Below, piece by piece: positions 8,954 through 17,164 of a stretch of 64,000 bases of DNA. A program made the translations under genes and the position numbers. The stretch spans positions 1 to 64,000 of the forward strand of contig DASXQT010000006.1 in the NCBI GenBank assembly GCA_036507005.1, in the 5' to 3' direction. The stretch comes from WS-2 sp036507005. Its GTDB lineage: Bacteria; Eisenbacteria; RBG-16-71-46. Every line of letters starts with the position of its first letter. Positions within the stretch are counted from its first letter, which is position 1. Under the pieces are notes generated by a model. That model ran no database searches. It was not told the DNA's origin and saw nothing but the letters and a program-made list of their open reading frames with translations.

Positions 8954-10353
8954 GACGTTGCCTCCTTGCCGAGCGACCAGCCTGCCGCGTACACCACGAG
9001 CGAGGCAGCGAGGCCGGCGTAGATGGGTTCGATGGACCACGGGTACTCGCCGGGGTGGCCGCGGGCGGGGAAGCCCTTCGCGACCACCCAGGCCAGGGTG
9101 ACGGCGAACGGCACGACCATCGCGGCCAGCGTCCAGCGCGCGCCGAGCCGCCCGCGCCCGAGCAGAGCGCTGCCGAGCGGGAGGAGCAGCGTGGGCGTGA
9201 CGATCGAGCCGAGGTCGTGCCACAGGTCGATCACGCTCTGCCGGGTCACGGCGAGCGCCGCGGCGAAAGCGGCCGCGACCCACAGGCCCTTGCGGGTGTC
9301 GTCCGCGACGCGGGTTTCGTCCGGATCGCGGCGCAGCCGCCACATCACGTCGCGGCCGAGAGTGGCCGCGGCGATGAAGCCGTAGGAGTCGATCGTGCTC
9401 ATCACGGTCGCGATCATCGCGAGGTAGAAGAGTCCGAGCGCGCCGGGCGGGAGCGTCACGCGCGCCAGCTCGGGGAACGCGAACACCGGCTGGGCGAGCT
9501 GCGGCATCACGGCGCGCGCGTACATGCCGGTGAAGGTGGTGAGGAAGTCGAACACCATCCAGCACGCGATCGAGATCAGGACGCCGCGCCGTGCCACCTC
9601 GGGATCCCGCGCCGCGAAGGCGCGCTGCCAGAACCCGGGGTCCACCAGCGTGGAGAGCGCGATGAAGTACCACACGAAGATCGCGGCCGGGGGATTGCCG
9701 CCGTTCCAGGTGAAGTGCGAGGGCGGCAGGTGCTGCTGGAGGAAGTCAAGTCCCCCGTGGCGCGCGACCAGGAAGGCGAGCATGACGAAGAAGCCCGCGT
9801 ACATGAGGACGAACTGCACCTGGTCGGTGAAGACCACGGTCCGCAGGCCTCCGCGGTCGATGTAGAAGACCGAGAAAAGCGAGGCCGCGATCACGCACGG
9901 GACGAGCGCGAGGTGGAACATCGCGGCGAACAGCGTGCCGAGCATGAGCACGTAGGCGGCGGGCGCGTAGCCGATGAACACCGTGAAGGCGCCCATCAGC
10001 GCCGGGGCGCGCCCGTAGTGGAGCTGGAGCAGGTCGGGGATGGTGTAGAGCGCGGCCTCGCGCGCGCGCCGCGCGTAGAGCAGGGCGAAGAGCAGCGCGC
10101 CGACGTAGTACGGGACGCCGAACACCAGCCAGTTCGAGATCCCGTAGCGATACGAATACTCGCCGACGCCGAGGATGCCGCCGTACCACGTGGCGACCAG
10201 CGTGGCCACGAACGCCGGAAGCGTCACGCGGCGCCCGGCGACCAGGTAGTCGAGCGCGTTCGACCGGCGTCCGAGCAGCCTCAGCCAGACCGCGGCGAGG
10301 AAGCCGAAGTAGAGGAGGACCAGCCCCCAGTCGAGGGGGCTCGAGCTGAACAT
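8950..10353 (-). CDS. Sodium:solute symporter (SSS family), predicted thiamine/precursor transporter
   Basis: A 467-residue integral membrane protein of the SSS family: LDYLVAGRRVTLPAFVATL near the N-terminus, then ATWYGGILGVGEYSYRYG, and LFYLAMIATVMSTIDSYGF. About 13 hydrophobic segments are present. The ATG at 10353 is chosen because it starts right before the first helix (SSPLDWGLVLLYFG); the frame upstream runs back into the riboswitch leader. The TPP riboswitch 120 bases upstream and the coupled TonB receptor make a thiamine-type substrate likely. TPP-controlled SSS carriers (ThiV) have been described in comparative genomics. Substrate choice between thiamine, HMP and related compounds is open. 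Confidence 0.85.
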   Translation of the reverse strand: MFSSSPLDWGLVLLYFGFLAAVWLRLLGRRSNALDYLVAGRRVTLPAFVATLVATWYGGILGVGEYSYRYGISNWLVFGVPYYVGALLFALLYARRAREAALYTIPDLLQLHYGRAPALMGAFTVFIGYAPAAYVLMLGTLFAAMFHLALVPCVIAASLFSVFYIDRGGLRTVVFTDQVQFVLMYAGFFVMLAFLVARHGGLDFLQQHLPPSHFTWNGGNPPAAIFVWYFIALSTLVDPGFWQRAFAARDPEVARRGVLISIACWMVFDFLTTFTGMYARAVMPQLAQPVFAFPELARVTLPPGALGLFYLAMIATVMSTIDSYGFIAAATLGRDVMWRLRRDPDETRVADDTRKGLWVAAAFAAALAVTRQSVIDLWHDLGSIVTPTLLLPLGSALLGRGRLGARWTLAAMVVPFAVTLAWVVAKGFPARGHPGEYPWSIEPIYAGLAASLVVYAAGWSLGKEATS

Positions 10354-10365
10354 CTGCGATCCCGT

Positions 10366-10431
10366 GCGGGCGGCTCCGTGGCGGGGCCGGACGTGCCAGC
10401 GACAGGCCCCACCAAAGAAGAAGCCGCCCGC
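10366..10431 (-). promoter_or_regulatory. Stem-loop between riboswitch and symporter start
   Basis: A perfect 10-base inverted repeat, GCGGGCGGCT (10366-10375) and AGCCGCCCGC (10422-10431), with an inner GGGGCC/GGCCCC pair, lies between the TPP aptamer and the ATG at 10353. The 3' arm ends 12 bases before the start codon, near the expected ribosome site. No T run follows, so control of translation start is more likely than termination. This is the probable expression platform, but the switching partner was not worked out. Confidence 0.45.
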
Positions 10432-10473
10432 GAAGGGACGGCATGAAGGCAACCGGAGAGCGCGCTTGTCTTC

Positions 10474-10560
10474 GCCGTTTCCCTACGCTGGTATGACCCA
10501 GTTCAGGTTCGAAGGGTGTGCTCTCAGGCCGGAGTTTCTCTTCCGACCACCCCCAACGAC
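10474..10560 (-). promoter_or_regulatory. TPP (thiamine pyrophosphate) riboswitch, THI element
   Basis: On the minus strand the conserved THI-box elements appear in order. A six-pair P1 is formed by GTCGTT (10560-10555) and AACGGC (10479-10474). The 5' side has GGGGGTGG, then CTGAGA (10527-10522), ACCCTTCGAACCTGA (10517-10503), and ACCAGCGTAGGGAA (10492-10479). Order, spacing and loop sequences match the TPP aptamer. The element precedes the SSS symporter and TonB receptor operon and should repress it when TPP is plentiful. Confidence 0.95.
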
Positions 10561-10586
10561 GCGCCCGCGTACTGACGGACCGGCGC

Positions 10587-10616
10587 AGTATGCGCAGCTC
10601 CCGCCTTCGCGTGCAA
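10587..10616 (-). promoter_or_regulatory. Candidate promoter of the TPP-riboswitch operon
   Basis: Minus-strand TTGCAC (10616-10611), 18 bases, then CATACT (10592-10587). Transcription would start near 10580, about 20 bases before P1 of the riboswitch, which is a sensible leader. Confidence 0.4.
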
Positions 10617-10771
10617 GCGAGGAGCCTGCCGCGAGCCCTCCGCTGCGTGCTCCCCCTGCCTCAGCCCACGCTGCGCACGCCATGTCGCCTCCTGACCTTT
10701 CCTGAACGAATCGCCTCACTCGTACCGCGGCATCGGGGGATTGCCCCATCACGCTTTCGGGCGCTTGCCCA

Positions 10772-11740
10772 ATGGATGCAGCGCGCGTCACGGTGACCGA
10801 CAACGGGGGAGCGACCGCGAGCGCGTCGCAGACCGTGACCGCATCACCGCCGGCCAACCTGCCGCCGGTGGCGCGGCTGACGGTGACGCCGTCGTCGGGC
10901 ACCGCGCCGCTGGCGGTGAGGGCGGATGCCTCGGCTTCGAGCGACCCCGACGGGACAATCGCGTCGTACCGGTTCGACTTCGGCGACGGCACGGTGGTGG
11001 GACCGCAATCAGGCGCTACCGCGACGCATACGTATGCGGCCGGCAACTGGACCGCGCGCGTAACCGTGACCGACGACCGCGGCGCGACCGCGAGCGCCTC
11101 CCAGACCGTGACGGTGTCGACGCCCAACCAGCCGCCGGTGGCGAGCCTGACCGCCCTGCCTTCCTCGGGCTTCTCGCCGCTCCCGGCGGTCGCGAGCGCG
11201 GTGGGTTCCTCCGATCCCGACGGCTCGATCGTCTCCTATCGCTTCGATTTCGGCGACGGCACGGTGGTCGGCCCGCAGTCGCTCCCGACCGCGGCCCACG
11301 TCTACGGCGCGGGTACCTGGGTCGTGCGCCTCACGGTGACCGACAACGGCGGCGCTACCGGGACGGCGTCGGCGACGGTGACGGTCAGCGGCCTGCTCGG
11401 GCCGCTGGGGAGCGCGGAGCCGGTGGCCGGGAGCTCGCCGGATGCCGTGGCCGAAGCGGGCCCGGCCTTGATCGATCGCGTGATCCCGAACCCGGTGCGG
11501 TCGGAGGCGCTGCTGGCGTTCGCGACGACGCGGGCGGGAGCGCTGAGCGTGCAGGTGTTCGATGCCGGCGGCCGGCGGGTGCGGACGTTGATGGACGAGG
11601 CGCAGGCGGCGCCGGCACCCTACGTGGTGCGCATCGACGGGCGCGACGAACGTGGGGTGCCGCTGCGGGGCGGAATCTACTGGTACCGGATCCGCTCGGC
11701 CGAAGGTCCGCGCGTGGGACGCTTCGTCATCACGAGGTGA
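10772..11740 (+). CDS. PKD-domain surface protein with FlgD-like C-terminus; apparently 5'-truncated
   Basis: A 322-residue frame that begins inside the last strand of a PKD domain (ARVTVTDNGGATASASQT). Two complete PKD domains follow, each with DPDG.I.SYRFDFGDGTVVGPQS, and then a C-terminal FlgD-like/Por-type module (IPNPVRSEALLAF, GGRRVRTL, DGRDERGVP, GGIYWYRI). There is no signal peptide and no convincing ribosome site before the ATG at 10772, although secretion is expected for such a protein. The two PKD copies are also similar at DNA level (near 10979 and 11249). I read this as the 3' part of a larger gene whose front was lost by deletion, rearrangement or assembly error. The upstream 210 bases hold only the divergent riboswitch promoter. 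Confidence 0.6.
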   Translation: MDAARVTVTDNGGATASASQTVTASPPANLPPVARLTVTPSSGTAPLAVRADASASSDPDGTIASYRFDFGDGTVVGPQSGATATHTYAAGNWTARVTVTDDRGATASASQTVTVSTPNQPPVASLTALPSSGFSPLPAVASAVGSSDPDGSIVSYRFDFGDGTVVGPQSLPTAAHVYGAGTWVVRLTVTDNGGATGTASATVTVSGLLGPLGSAEPVAGSSPDAVAEAGPALIDRVIPNPVRSEALLAFATTRAGALSVQVFDAGGRRVRTLMDEAQAAPAPYVVRIDGRDERGVPLRGGIYWYRIRSAEGPRVGRFVITR

Positions 11741-11752
11741 CCGCGCCCGAGA

Positions 11753-12337
11753 TCACCGCACCGAGTGCGCGGCCGACTTGATCCACGCCAGCGTCCGCTC
11801 GGCGTCGGCGAAGCCCCGGGTCTGCAGGGAGCGGCCGCTCGCCGGCGAGAACACCACCAGCGTCGGGAAGGCCTGCACCTGGTAGCGGCGCTGCAGATCC
11901 TCGACGTCGGGCGGGTTGCTCCCGCGCTCCTGCACGCGGTCCACGATCGACACCGGGATCACGGTGGTCTGGACCACGTGGCCGTTCCCGGGGTCGTCGA
12001 ACACCTCGCGCTTCAGCCGCTGGCACGGCCCGCACCAGTCGGCGCTGAAGTCGATCATCACAGGCTTGCCGCTGCGCCGCGACTCCGCCACCGCGTTCTC
12101 GAACGAGGTCCACTGCGAGTACTCTTCCTGCGGCGTGTCGCCGGCCGGCGGCTCCGCTCGCGTGGCGCCCGCGGCGACCGGTTGTGTGCCGGCACCGAGC
12201 TGGAGCACGGGCTGAGGCGCAGGCTGCCGGGGCGCCTGAGCCGGGAGCTCGGCGACCGCCCAGCCGATGAGCGGACACGCCGGAAGGACCAGCAGCCACC
12301 ACCAGGGTGACGGGGAGCGGCCGGAGGCGTTGCCCAT
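11753..12337 (-). CDS. Thioredoxin-fold protein, membrane-anchored or lipoprotein
   Basis: A 194-residue protein. The N-terminus (PWWWLLVLPACPLIGW) is a single hydrophobic anchor; LPAC at 18-21 could be a lipobox. After a Pro/Ala/Gln-rich linker comes a thioredoxin domain with FSADWCGPCQRLK (redox cysteines C102 and C105) and a FPTLVVF strand carrying the usual cis-proline. The domain resembles the thioredoxin_7/DsbD-gamma type that works outside the inner membrane in disulfide reduction. The gene stands alone, convergent with the PKD gene, twelve bases away. Confidence 0.8.
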   Translation of the reverse strand: MGNASGRSPSPWWWLLVLPACPLIGWAVAELPAQAPRQPAPQPVLQLGAGTQPVAAGATRAEPPAGDTPQEEYSQWTSFENAVAESRRSGKPVMIDFSADWCGPCQRLKREVFDDPGNGHVVQTTVIPVSIVDRVQERGSNPPDVEDLQRRYQVQAFPTLVVFSPASGRSLQTRGFADAERTLAWIKSAAHSVR

Positions 12338-12525
12338 GGCCGTGTTATCGGCCGCAGGCCCCTGGAAACGAGCTTGGGGGCGCCGGCACCCGTCGTGAGC
12401 CGCGCTCCGGTCGCCTCCGAATCTCCCGGCGTCCCATGCACTTGCCAGCGGCGCGAAAAAAGGCTCGCGGGCCGTGTCGATTTCAGGCCTCCTCGTTCGA
12501 CGTATCGGTGAAGGGCAGGGATCGG

Positions 12526-12544
12526 CCGGTCGGGATTCGACCGG
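12526..12544 (+). promoter_or_regulatory. Hairpin upstream of the YCII gene
   Basis: A perfect seven-base inverted repeat, CCGGTCG (12526-12532) and CGACCGG (12538-12544), with a five-base loop, lies about 40 bases before the YCII start codon. It may be a protein-binding site or an RNA hairpin; no function can be assigned. Confidence 0.25.
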
Positions 12545-12582
12545 GGCCCGGCTCGGGACTCCAGAGAGAAGGAGAGACTGCG

Positions 12583-13017
12583 ATGCGATTCATGGTCCTG
12601 GTCAAGGCGGACAAGAACTCCGAGTCGGGCGTTCTCCCCAACGAAGAGATCCTGAGGGCGATGGGCAAGTTCAACGAAGAGCTGGCGAAGGCCGGCGTGA
12701 TGCTCGCCGGCGAAGGGCTTCATCCCAGCTCGAAGGGCGCGCGCGTCCGGTTCGACGGCAAGAAGCGCATCGTGACCGACGGGCCGTTCGCCGAGGCGAA
12801 GGAGCTGGTCGCGGGCTTCTGGATCTGGCAGGTGAAGTCCAGGGACGAGGCGCTCGAGTGGCTCAAGCGCGCCCCGTTCGATCAGACCGAGGTCGAGATC
12901 CGCCAGGTGTACGAGACCGAGGAGTTCGCGGAGAGCGATCCAACCGGCGAGATCCGCGCCCAGGAGCATCGCCTGCGCGCGCAGACGGAGAAGCTCAGCA
13001 AGGCCGGGAAGCGCTAG
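12583..13017 (+). CDS. YCII-related (DGPF-domain) protein
   Basis: A 144-residue protein starting MRFMVLVKADK. A strong ribosome site (AGAAGGAGAG, 12567-12576) decides the start. The signature ...IVTDGPFAEAKELVAGFWIW is the DGPF motif of the YCII family, and FDGKKR and the YCII-like ferredoxin fold are recognisable. Such proteins are encoded next to ECF42-type sigma factors in many bacteria, as here: the sigma gene follows 146 bases downstream on the same strand. The biochemical role of DGPF proteins is unknown. The C-terminal 40 residues (EEFAESDPTGEIRAQEHRLR) form a charged helical tail. Confidence 0.85.
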   Translation: MRFMVLVKADKNSESGVLPNEEILRAMGKFNEELAKAGVMLAGEGLHPSSKGARVRFDGKKRIVTDGPFAEAKELVAGFWIWQVKSRDEALEWLKRAPFDQTEVEIRQVYETEEFAESDPTGEIRAQEHRLRAQTEKLSKAGKR

Positions 13018-13163
13018 CCGATCGCGGCTCGCCGGGCACGCCAGCGCGCGCCCGGCGCCGCTTCGCTACGATGCGAATGCTGCAGGCGCAGTCGGGGCGT
13101 CGCGGCAAGGCCTGAGCGCCGCGTCCCGCGCCTTGCGCCGGCGATTGCGCGGTGGTGTGATCG

Positions 13164-14453
13164 GTGGCCGTGGCGGCCACCGACACCCATCGCGCGATCG
13201 AAGCCGTGTGGCGGATCGAGTCCCCGAGGCTCATCGCCGGCCTCGCGCGGATCGTGCGGGACATCGGGATCGCCGAGGACCTGGCGCAGGACGCCCTGGT
13301 CGCGGCGCTCGAGCGGTGGCCGGCGTCGGGCGTCCCGGACAAGCCGGGGGCCTGGCTCATGGCCGCGGCCAAGCACCGCGCGATCGACCACCTGCGCCGC
13401 GGCAAGCGGCTCGAGCGCAAGCACGAGCAGATCGCCCGCGAGCTGGAGGCGAAGGAGGCCGAGGGCCCCGACTTCGACGCCGCGATCGACGACGACATCG
13501 GCGACGATCTCCTGCGCCTGGTGTTCACCGCCTGCCACCCGGTGCTCCCGACCGAGGCACGCGTCGCGCTCACGCTCCGCATGCTCGGAGGCCTGACCAC
13601 CGCGGAGATCGCGCGCGCGTTCCTGGTCCCCGAGAAGACCGTGGCCCAGCGCATCGTGCGGGCCAAGCGCGCGCTGGCCGAGGCGCACGTGCCCTTCGAG
13701 GTGCCGCGCGGCATCGACCGCGCGGTGCGCCTCGCTTCGGTGCTGGAGGTGATCTACCTGATCTTCAACGAGGGCTACGCGGCCACCGCTGGGGAGGACT
13801 GGGTGCGCCCGGCGCTGTGCGAGGACGCGCTCAGGCTCGGCCGCATCCTGGCGGAGCTGGCTCCGCGCGAGCCCGAGGTCCACGGCCTGGTCGCGCTGAC
13901 GGAGATCCAGGCCTCGCGCCTGCGCGCACGGGTCGGCCCCGCGGGAGAGCCCATCCTGCTGCTCGACCAGGACCGCGGGCGCTGGGACCATCTCCTGATC
14001 GGCCGCGGGCTCGCGGCGCTCGAGCGGGCCGAATCGCTCGCCGCGCGCGGCCCCTACGCGCTCCAGGCCGCGATCGCCGCCTGTCACGCGCGGGCCCGCA
14101 CCGCGGACGAGACCGACTGGGCGCGCATCGCCGCGCTCTACGCCGAGCTGGCGCGCATCGCGCCCTCGCCGGTGGTGGAGCTGAACCGCGCGGTCGCGGT
14201 GGGCATGGCGTCCGGCCCCGCGGCGGGCCTGGCACGGGTCGACGCCCTGGCCTCGGAGCCTGCGCTCCGCGGCTACCACCTGCTGCCGAGCGTGCGCGGC
14301 GATCTGCTACGCCGGCTCGGGCGACACGAGGAGGCGCGCGCCGAGTTCGAGCGCGCGGCATCGCTCACACGCAACGCCCGCGAGCGCACGCTGCTGCTCG
14401 AGCGCGCCGCGGCGTGCGCCCGCGAGTCGCGAGGCGACGGGCCTTCGCGGTAG
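13164..14453 (+). CDS. ECF RNA polymerase sigma factor, ECF42-like, with long C-terminal extension
   Basis: A 429-residue protein. Region sigma-2 (residues about 15-85) has DIGIAEDLAQDALVAALERW and GAWLMAAAKHRAIDHLRR. Region sigma-4 (about 125-180) has LRMLGGLTTAEIARAFLVPEKTVAQRIVRAKRAL-type helix-turn-helix. The remaining 240 residues (DUF6596/TPR-like: LASVLEVIYLIFNEGYAATAGE, EVHGLVALTEIQASR, RAVAVGMASGPAAGL) are characteristic of ECF42, which lacks an anti-sigma partner and depends on this extension. The upstream DGPF gene completes the known context. The start is a GTG without an obvious ribosome site; a second GTG two codons later is equally possible. Confidence 0.85.
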   Translation: MAVAATDTHRAIEAVWRIESPRLIAGLARIVRDIGIAEDLAQDALVAALERWPASGVPDKPGAWLMAAAKHRAIDHLRRGKRLERKHEQIARELEAKEAEGPDFDAAIDDDIGDDLLRLVFTACHPVLPTEARVALTLRMLGGLTTAEIARAFLVPEKTVAQRIVRAKRALAEAHVPFEVPRGIDRAVRLASVLEVIYLIFNEGYAATAGEDWVRPALCEDALRLGRILAELAPREPEVHGLVALTEIQASRLRARVGPAGEPILLLDQDRGRWDHLLIGRGLAALERAESLAARGPYALQAAIAACHARARTADETDWARIAALYAELARIAPSPVVELNRAVAVGMASGPAAGLARVDALASEPALRGYHLLPSVRGDLLRRLGRHEEARAEFERAASLTRNARERTLLLERAAACARESRGDGPSR

Positions 14454-14585
14454 CGCTGCGCGCCCGATCCCCGCCGGCCCTCGCGGCGCCCGGTGGCGGG
14501 AGCGGGCCCGCGCCCTTCAGCCGCTCCGCGTGCGGGCCGATAACGGCGTGTACCCCTCTCGGCTCCCCCCTTCACAAGGTGAATC

Positions 14586-15674
14586 ATGGCGGATCACCCC
14601 GCGGAAGAATGGATTGGCCAGGTCCAGGAAGCGTTCTCGGAGCGCGTGGACCGCTGGTCGGACGCGATCGAGTCGCTCGCCGCCCTCGAGCGCCGGGGCA
14701 CGACGCGCACCGAGGTCGAGCAGGTGGGCATGGCCTTCGTGCGCTTCCTCACCGGCACGACCGACGCCGGCGAGATGGTCGAGACCGTGCGCGCCGCCGA
14801 GCCCGACGCGTTCTGGGCCGCGCTCGAAGCCTTCGAGTCCGGCGTCTCGGGCGAGGAGTGGCGCCTGCTCACGAGCCAGCTCCTCCAGCTCCCCGCGGTC
14901 AAGTACGAGCGCGGCCGGCTGCGGGAGCTCTCGAGCTGGCGGCGGGCGCTCGCCGCGCGGCGCCTGGGGCTCCTCACCTCGCCCGAGCTGAGCGAGCCGC
15001 TGCGCCGGGTCATGGCGCGCGGGCCCGAGCGCGTCACGCTCACGGCGGCGCTCGCGCTCGCGCGGCTCGGCGACGAGCCCGGGCTCTCCTGGCTGCTCGA
15101 GCATCCCGACGCGACCGCGGAATGCAGCCGGCGCCAGCTCGTGGTGATCCTGATGCGCTTCGGCCGCGAGGCGCTGCCCGCGCTGCGCGCCGCGGCCGCG
15201 GGCTGGAACGGCGCAGCCCCGATCCATCGCGCGGCGATCGACGTGCTGGGGATGCGCGAGGACCTGGAATCCCCTCGCATCCTGGAGGGCCTGGTGCGCG
15301 AGGCGCCGTTCGAGGCGCGGCTGATGGCGGCCCGCGCGCTCGGCCGCATCGGCTCTCACGAATCGCTGGCGGCGCTGATCGCGGCGCTCGACGACGAGGC
15401 GTGGCAGGTGCGCGCCCAGGCCGCCCGGGCCCTGGGATCGATCCCCGACTACGGCAACGTCCAGGCCCTGGCCGCGCGGGTCGGCGACGTGGAGTGGTGG
15501 GTGAGGAAGCACGCCGCCTACGCGCTCGGCCGCCACGGCGCGGAGGGCCGGCGCGCGCTCGAGCAGCTCGCCGACGGCGGGCACGATCAGTTCGCGGCCG
15601 ACATGTCGCGCGAGGTGCTCCAGCGGCTCGAGTGGGAGGACGAGGTCCCCGGAGGTTTCGCGCGTGTGGCTTGA
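14586..15674 (+). CDS. HEAT-repeat protein
   Basis: A 362-residue soluble protein. The second half carries several HEAT/PBS-lyase-like helical pairs, for example ARLMAARALGRIGSHESLAALIAALDDE-type units followed by VRAQAARALGSIP and VRKHAAYALGRHG. Such repeats are scaffolds for protein binding; no enzyme site is seen. AAGGTGA precedes the ATG. The stop overlaps the start of the downstream glycosyltransferase by eleven bases, so the two products are probably made together and may act together in surface polysaccharide synthesis. That link is inference. Confidence 0.75.
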   Translation: MADHPAEEWIGQVQEAFSERVDRWSDAIESLAALERRGTTRTEVEQVGMAFVRFLTGTTDAGEMVETVRAAEPDAFWAALEAFESGVSGEEWRLLTSQLLQLPAVKYERGRLRELSSWRRALAARRLGLLTSPELSEPLRRVMARGPERVTLTAALALARLGDEPGLSWLLEHPDATAECSRRQLVVILMRFGREALPALRAAAAGWNGAAPIHRAAIDVLGMREDLESPRILEGLVREAPFEARLMAARALGRIGSHESLAALIAALDDEAWQVRAQAARALGSIPDYGNVQALAARVGDVEWWVRKHAAYALGRHGAEGRRALEQLADGGHDQFAADMSREVLQRLEWEDEVPGGFARVA

Positions 15675-17109
15675 GGACCTCGCGATCGAGTGGGGCAACT
15701 GGATCGTGACGGTCCTGCTGGTCTACAGCGTCGTCGCCTTCCTCGTCCAGCTCGCCCTCGCCTGGATGGCGCGGGCCGAGCTCGGCCGCCAGCGGCGCCG
15801 CCAGCTCCTGGCCGACTCGATCTACATGTTCGAGAGCGACCAGGCGCCCGCGATCTCCGTTCTCCTCACCGCGTGCAACGACGCGCCGTCGATCGCGGAG
15901 AGCGTGCGCGCGCTCATGCAGCTCGAGTACCCGGCGCTCGAGATCGTGGTCGTGAACGACGGTTCGACCGACGAGACGCTCGACTGCCTGATCGAGGCGT
16001 TCGATCTACGCCCGGCGCACCACACGCCGCGCAACACGACGCCGCGCGGCCGGGTGCGCGAGTGCTTCGCCTCGCCCCATCATCCGCGCCTCACCGTGGT
16101 GGACGCGGTGCGCGGGGGCCGGGCGCGCGCCGCCAACCTCGGAGTCGCCTACGCGCGCCATCCGCTGGTGCTGCTGACCGACGCCGGCACGGTGCTCGAG
16201 CGCGACGCGCTCGCGCGGCTCGCGCTGCCGTTCTACGAGGACCCGACGGTGGCCGCCGTGGGCTGCGTGGTGAGGCCGTCGAACGGATCGATCATCGAAC
16301 GCGGGCACCTCAAGTACTGTGCGCTCCCCGCGAGCCGCTTTGCGCGCCTTCAGGTGGTCGAGTACCTGCGCAGCATGCTGTCCGCGCGGATGGCGTGGAC
16401 CTTCCTCGACAGCCTGTTCGTGCATCCGGGGATGATCGGGCTGTTCTCGCGCGAGGCGGTGCGCTCGGTGGGGGGCTTCCGCGTCGGCACCACCGGCGAG
16501 GACACCGACCTCTGCATGCGCCTCCAGCTCCGCGCGGCGCGCAACGGCCAGCGCGAGGTGGTGCGCTTCCTGGGCGATGCGGTGGCGTGGACCGCGGTGC
16601 CGGAGAAGCTGCGCGGTATCGCCCGCCAACGCACGCGCTGGTACCAGGGCTTGGCCGACGCGCTGTGGTTCAACCAGGAGATGCTGCTCAACGGCCGCTT
16701 CGCCCTCCATCACGGCTTCGTGTTCCTCGTGCTCCTGGTCGTGGACCTGGTCGGTCCGATGGTCGAGGCCGGGGGGCAGGTGGCGCTCGCCGCGCTCGCC
16801 TCCACCGGAGGCCTCGATGCGGCGCTCCTCGTCATCTACTTCTCGGTGTTCCTGGTGGGCGGCACCGTGCCCTCGCTGATGGCGATCGCGCTCGAGCGCA
16901 AGGCCTGCCCGCGCTTCGACCGCGCCGCGGACCTCGAGGGGCTCGCGCTCTACTCGCTGGTCGAGAACCTCGGCTACCGGCAGCTCACCTCGCTGTGGCG
17001 GTTCGTGGGGACGCTGAAGGCGCTGGGCGGCCGGCGCGACCCCGGGGAGGCGCAGCGCCGCGGCCGCGCCGCGGAGGCCGACGAGGCGGACGAGCAGCAG
17101 GCGGCGTAA
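15664..17109 (+). CDS. Family 2 glycosyltransferase, membrane-bound, processive type
   Basis: A 481-residue protein. The start is a GTG inside the HEAT gene, supported by GGAGG at 15651-15655 eight bases upstream. A first membrane helix (WIVTVLLVYSVVAFLVQLAL) is followed by a GT2 domain: ISVLLTACNDAPSIAESV, VVVNDGSTDET, a DxG-type acceptor strand VLLTDAGTVL, GEDTDLCMRLQ and RQRTRWYQG (the Q/RxxRW motif of processive synthases). At least two more helices (FVFLVLLVVDLVGPMV and LLVIYFSVFLVGGTVPS) close the protein. It resembles poly-N-acetylglucosamine or cellulose-type synthases; sugar and product are unknown. Confidence 0.85.
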   Translation: MWLEDLAIEWGNWIVTVLLVYSVVAFLVQLALAWMARAELGRQRRRQLLADSIYMFESDQAPAISVLLTACNDAPSIAESVRALMQLEYPALEIVVVNDGSTDETLDCLIEAFDLRPAHHTPRNTTPRGRVRECFASPHHPRLTVVDAVRGGRARAANLGVAYARHPLVLLTDAGTVLERDALARLALPFYEDPTVAAVGCVVRPSNGSIIERGHLKYCALPASRFARLQVVEYLRSMLSARMAWTFLDSLFVHPGMIGLFSREAVRSVGGFRVGTTGEDTDLCMRLQLRAARNGQREVVRFLGDAVAWTAVPEKLRGIARQRTRWYQGLADALWFNQEMLLNGRFALHHGFVFLVLLVVDLVGPMVEAGGQVALAALASTGGLDAALLVIYFSVFLVGGTVPSLMAIALERKACPRFDRAADLEGLALYSLVENLGYRQLTSLWRFVGTLKALGGRRDPGEAQRRGRAAEADEADEQQAA

Positions 17110-17164
17110 GCTCCGTTTCCCCGGATTCGCCCCGCGCGCGGCACCTGCCGTATGCTGACGCACC

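Noticed and set aside
10495..10520. GGTTCGAA looks like the T-loop of a tRNA
   Set aside because: It lies inside the TPP aptamer as the complement of its conserved AACCTGA region, and no acceptor or anticodon stem fits.
10979..11280. Repeated DNA (two copies about 270 bases apart) as a mobile or tandem repeat
   Set aside because: The similarity follows the PKD domain units of one protein and reflects domain duplication, not a separate element.
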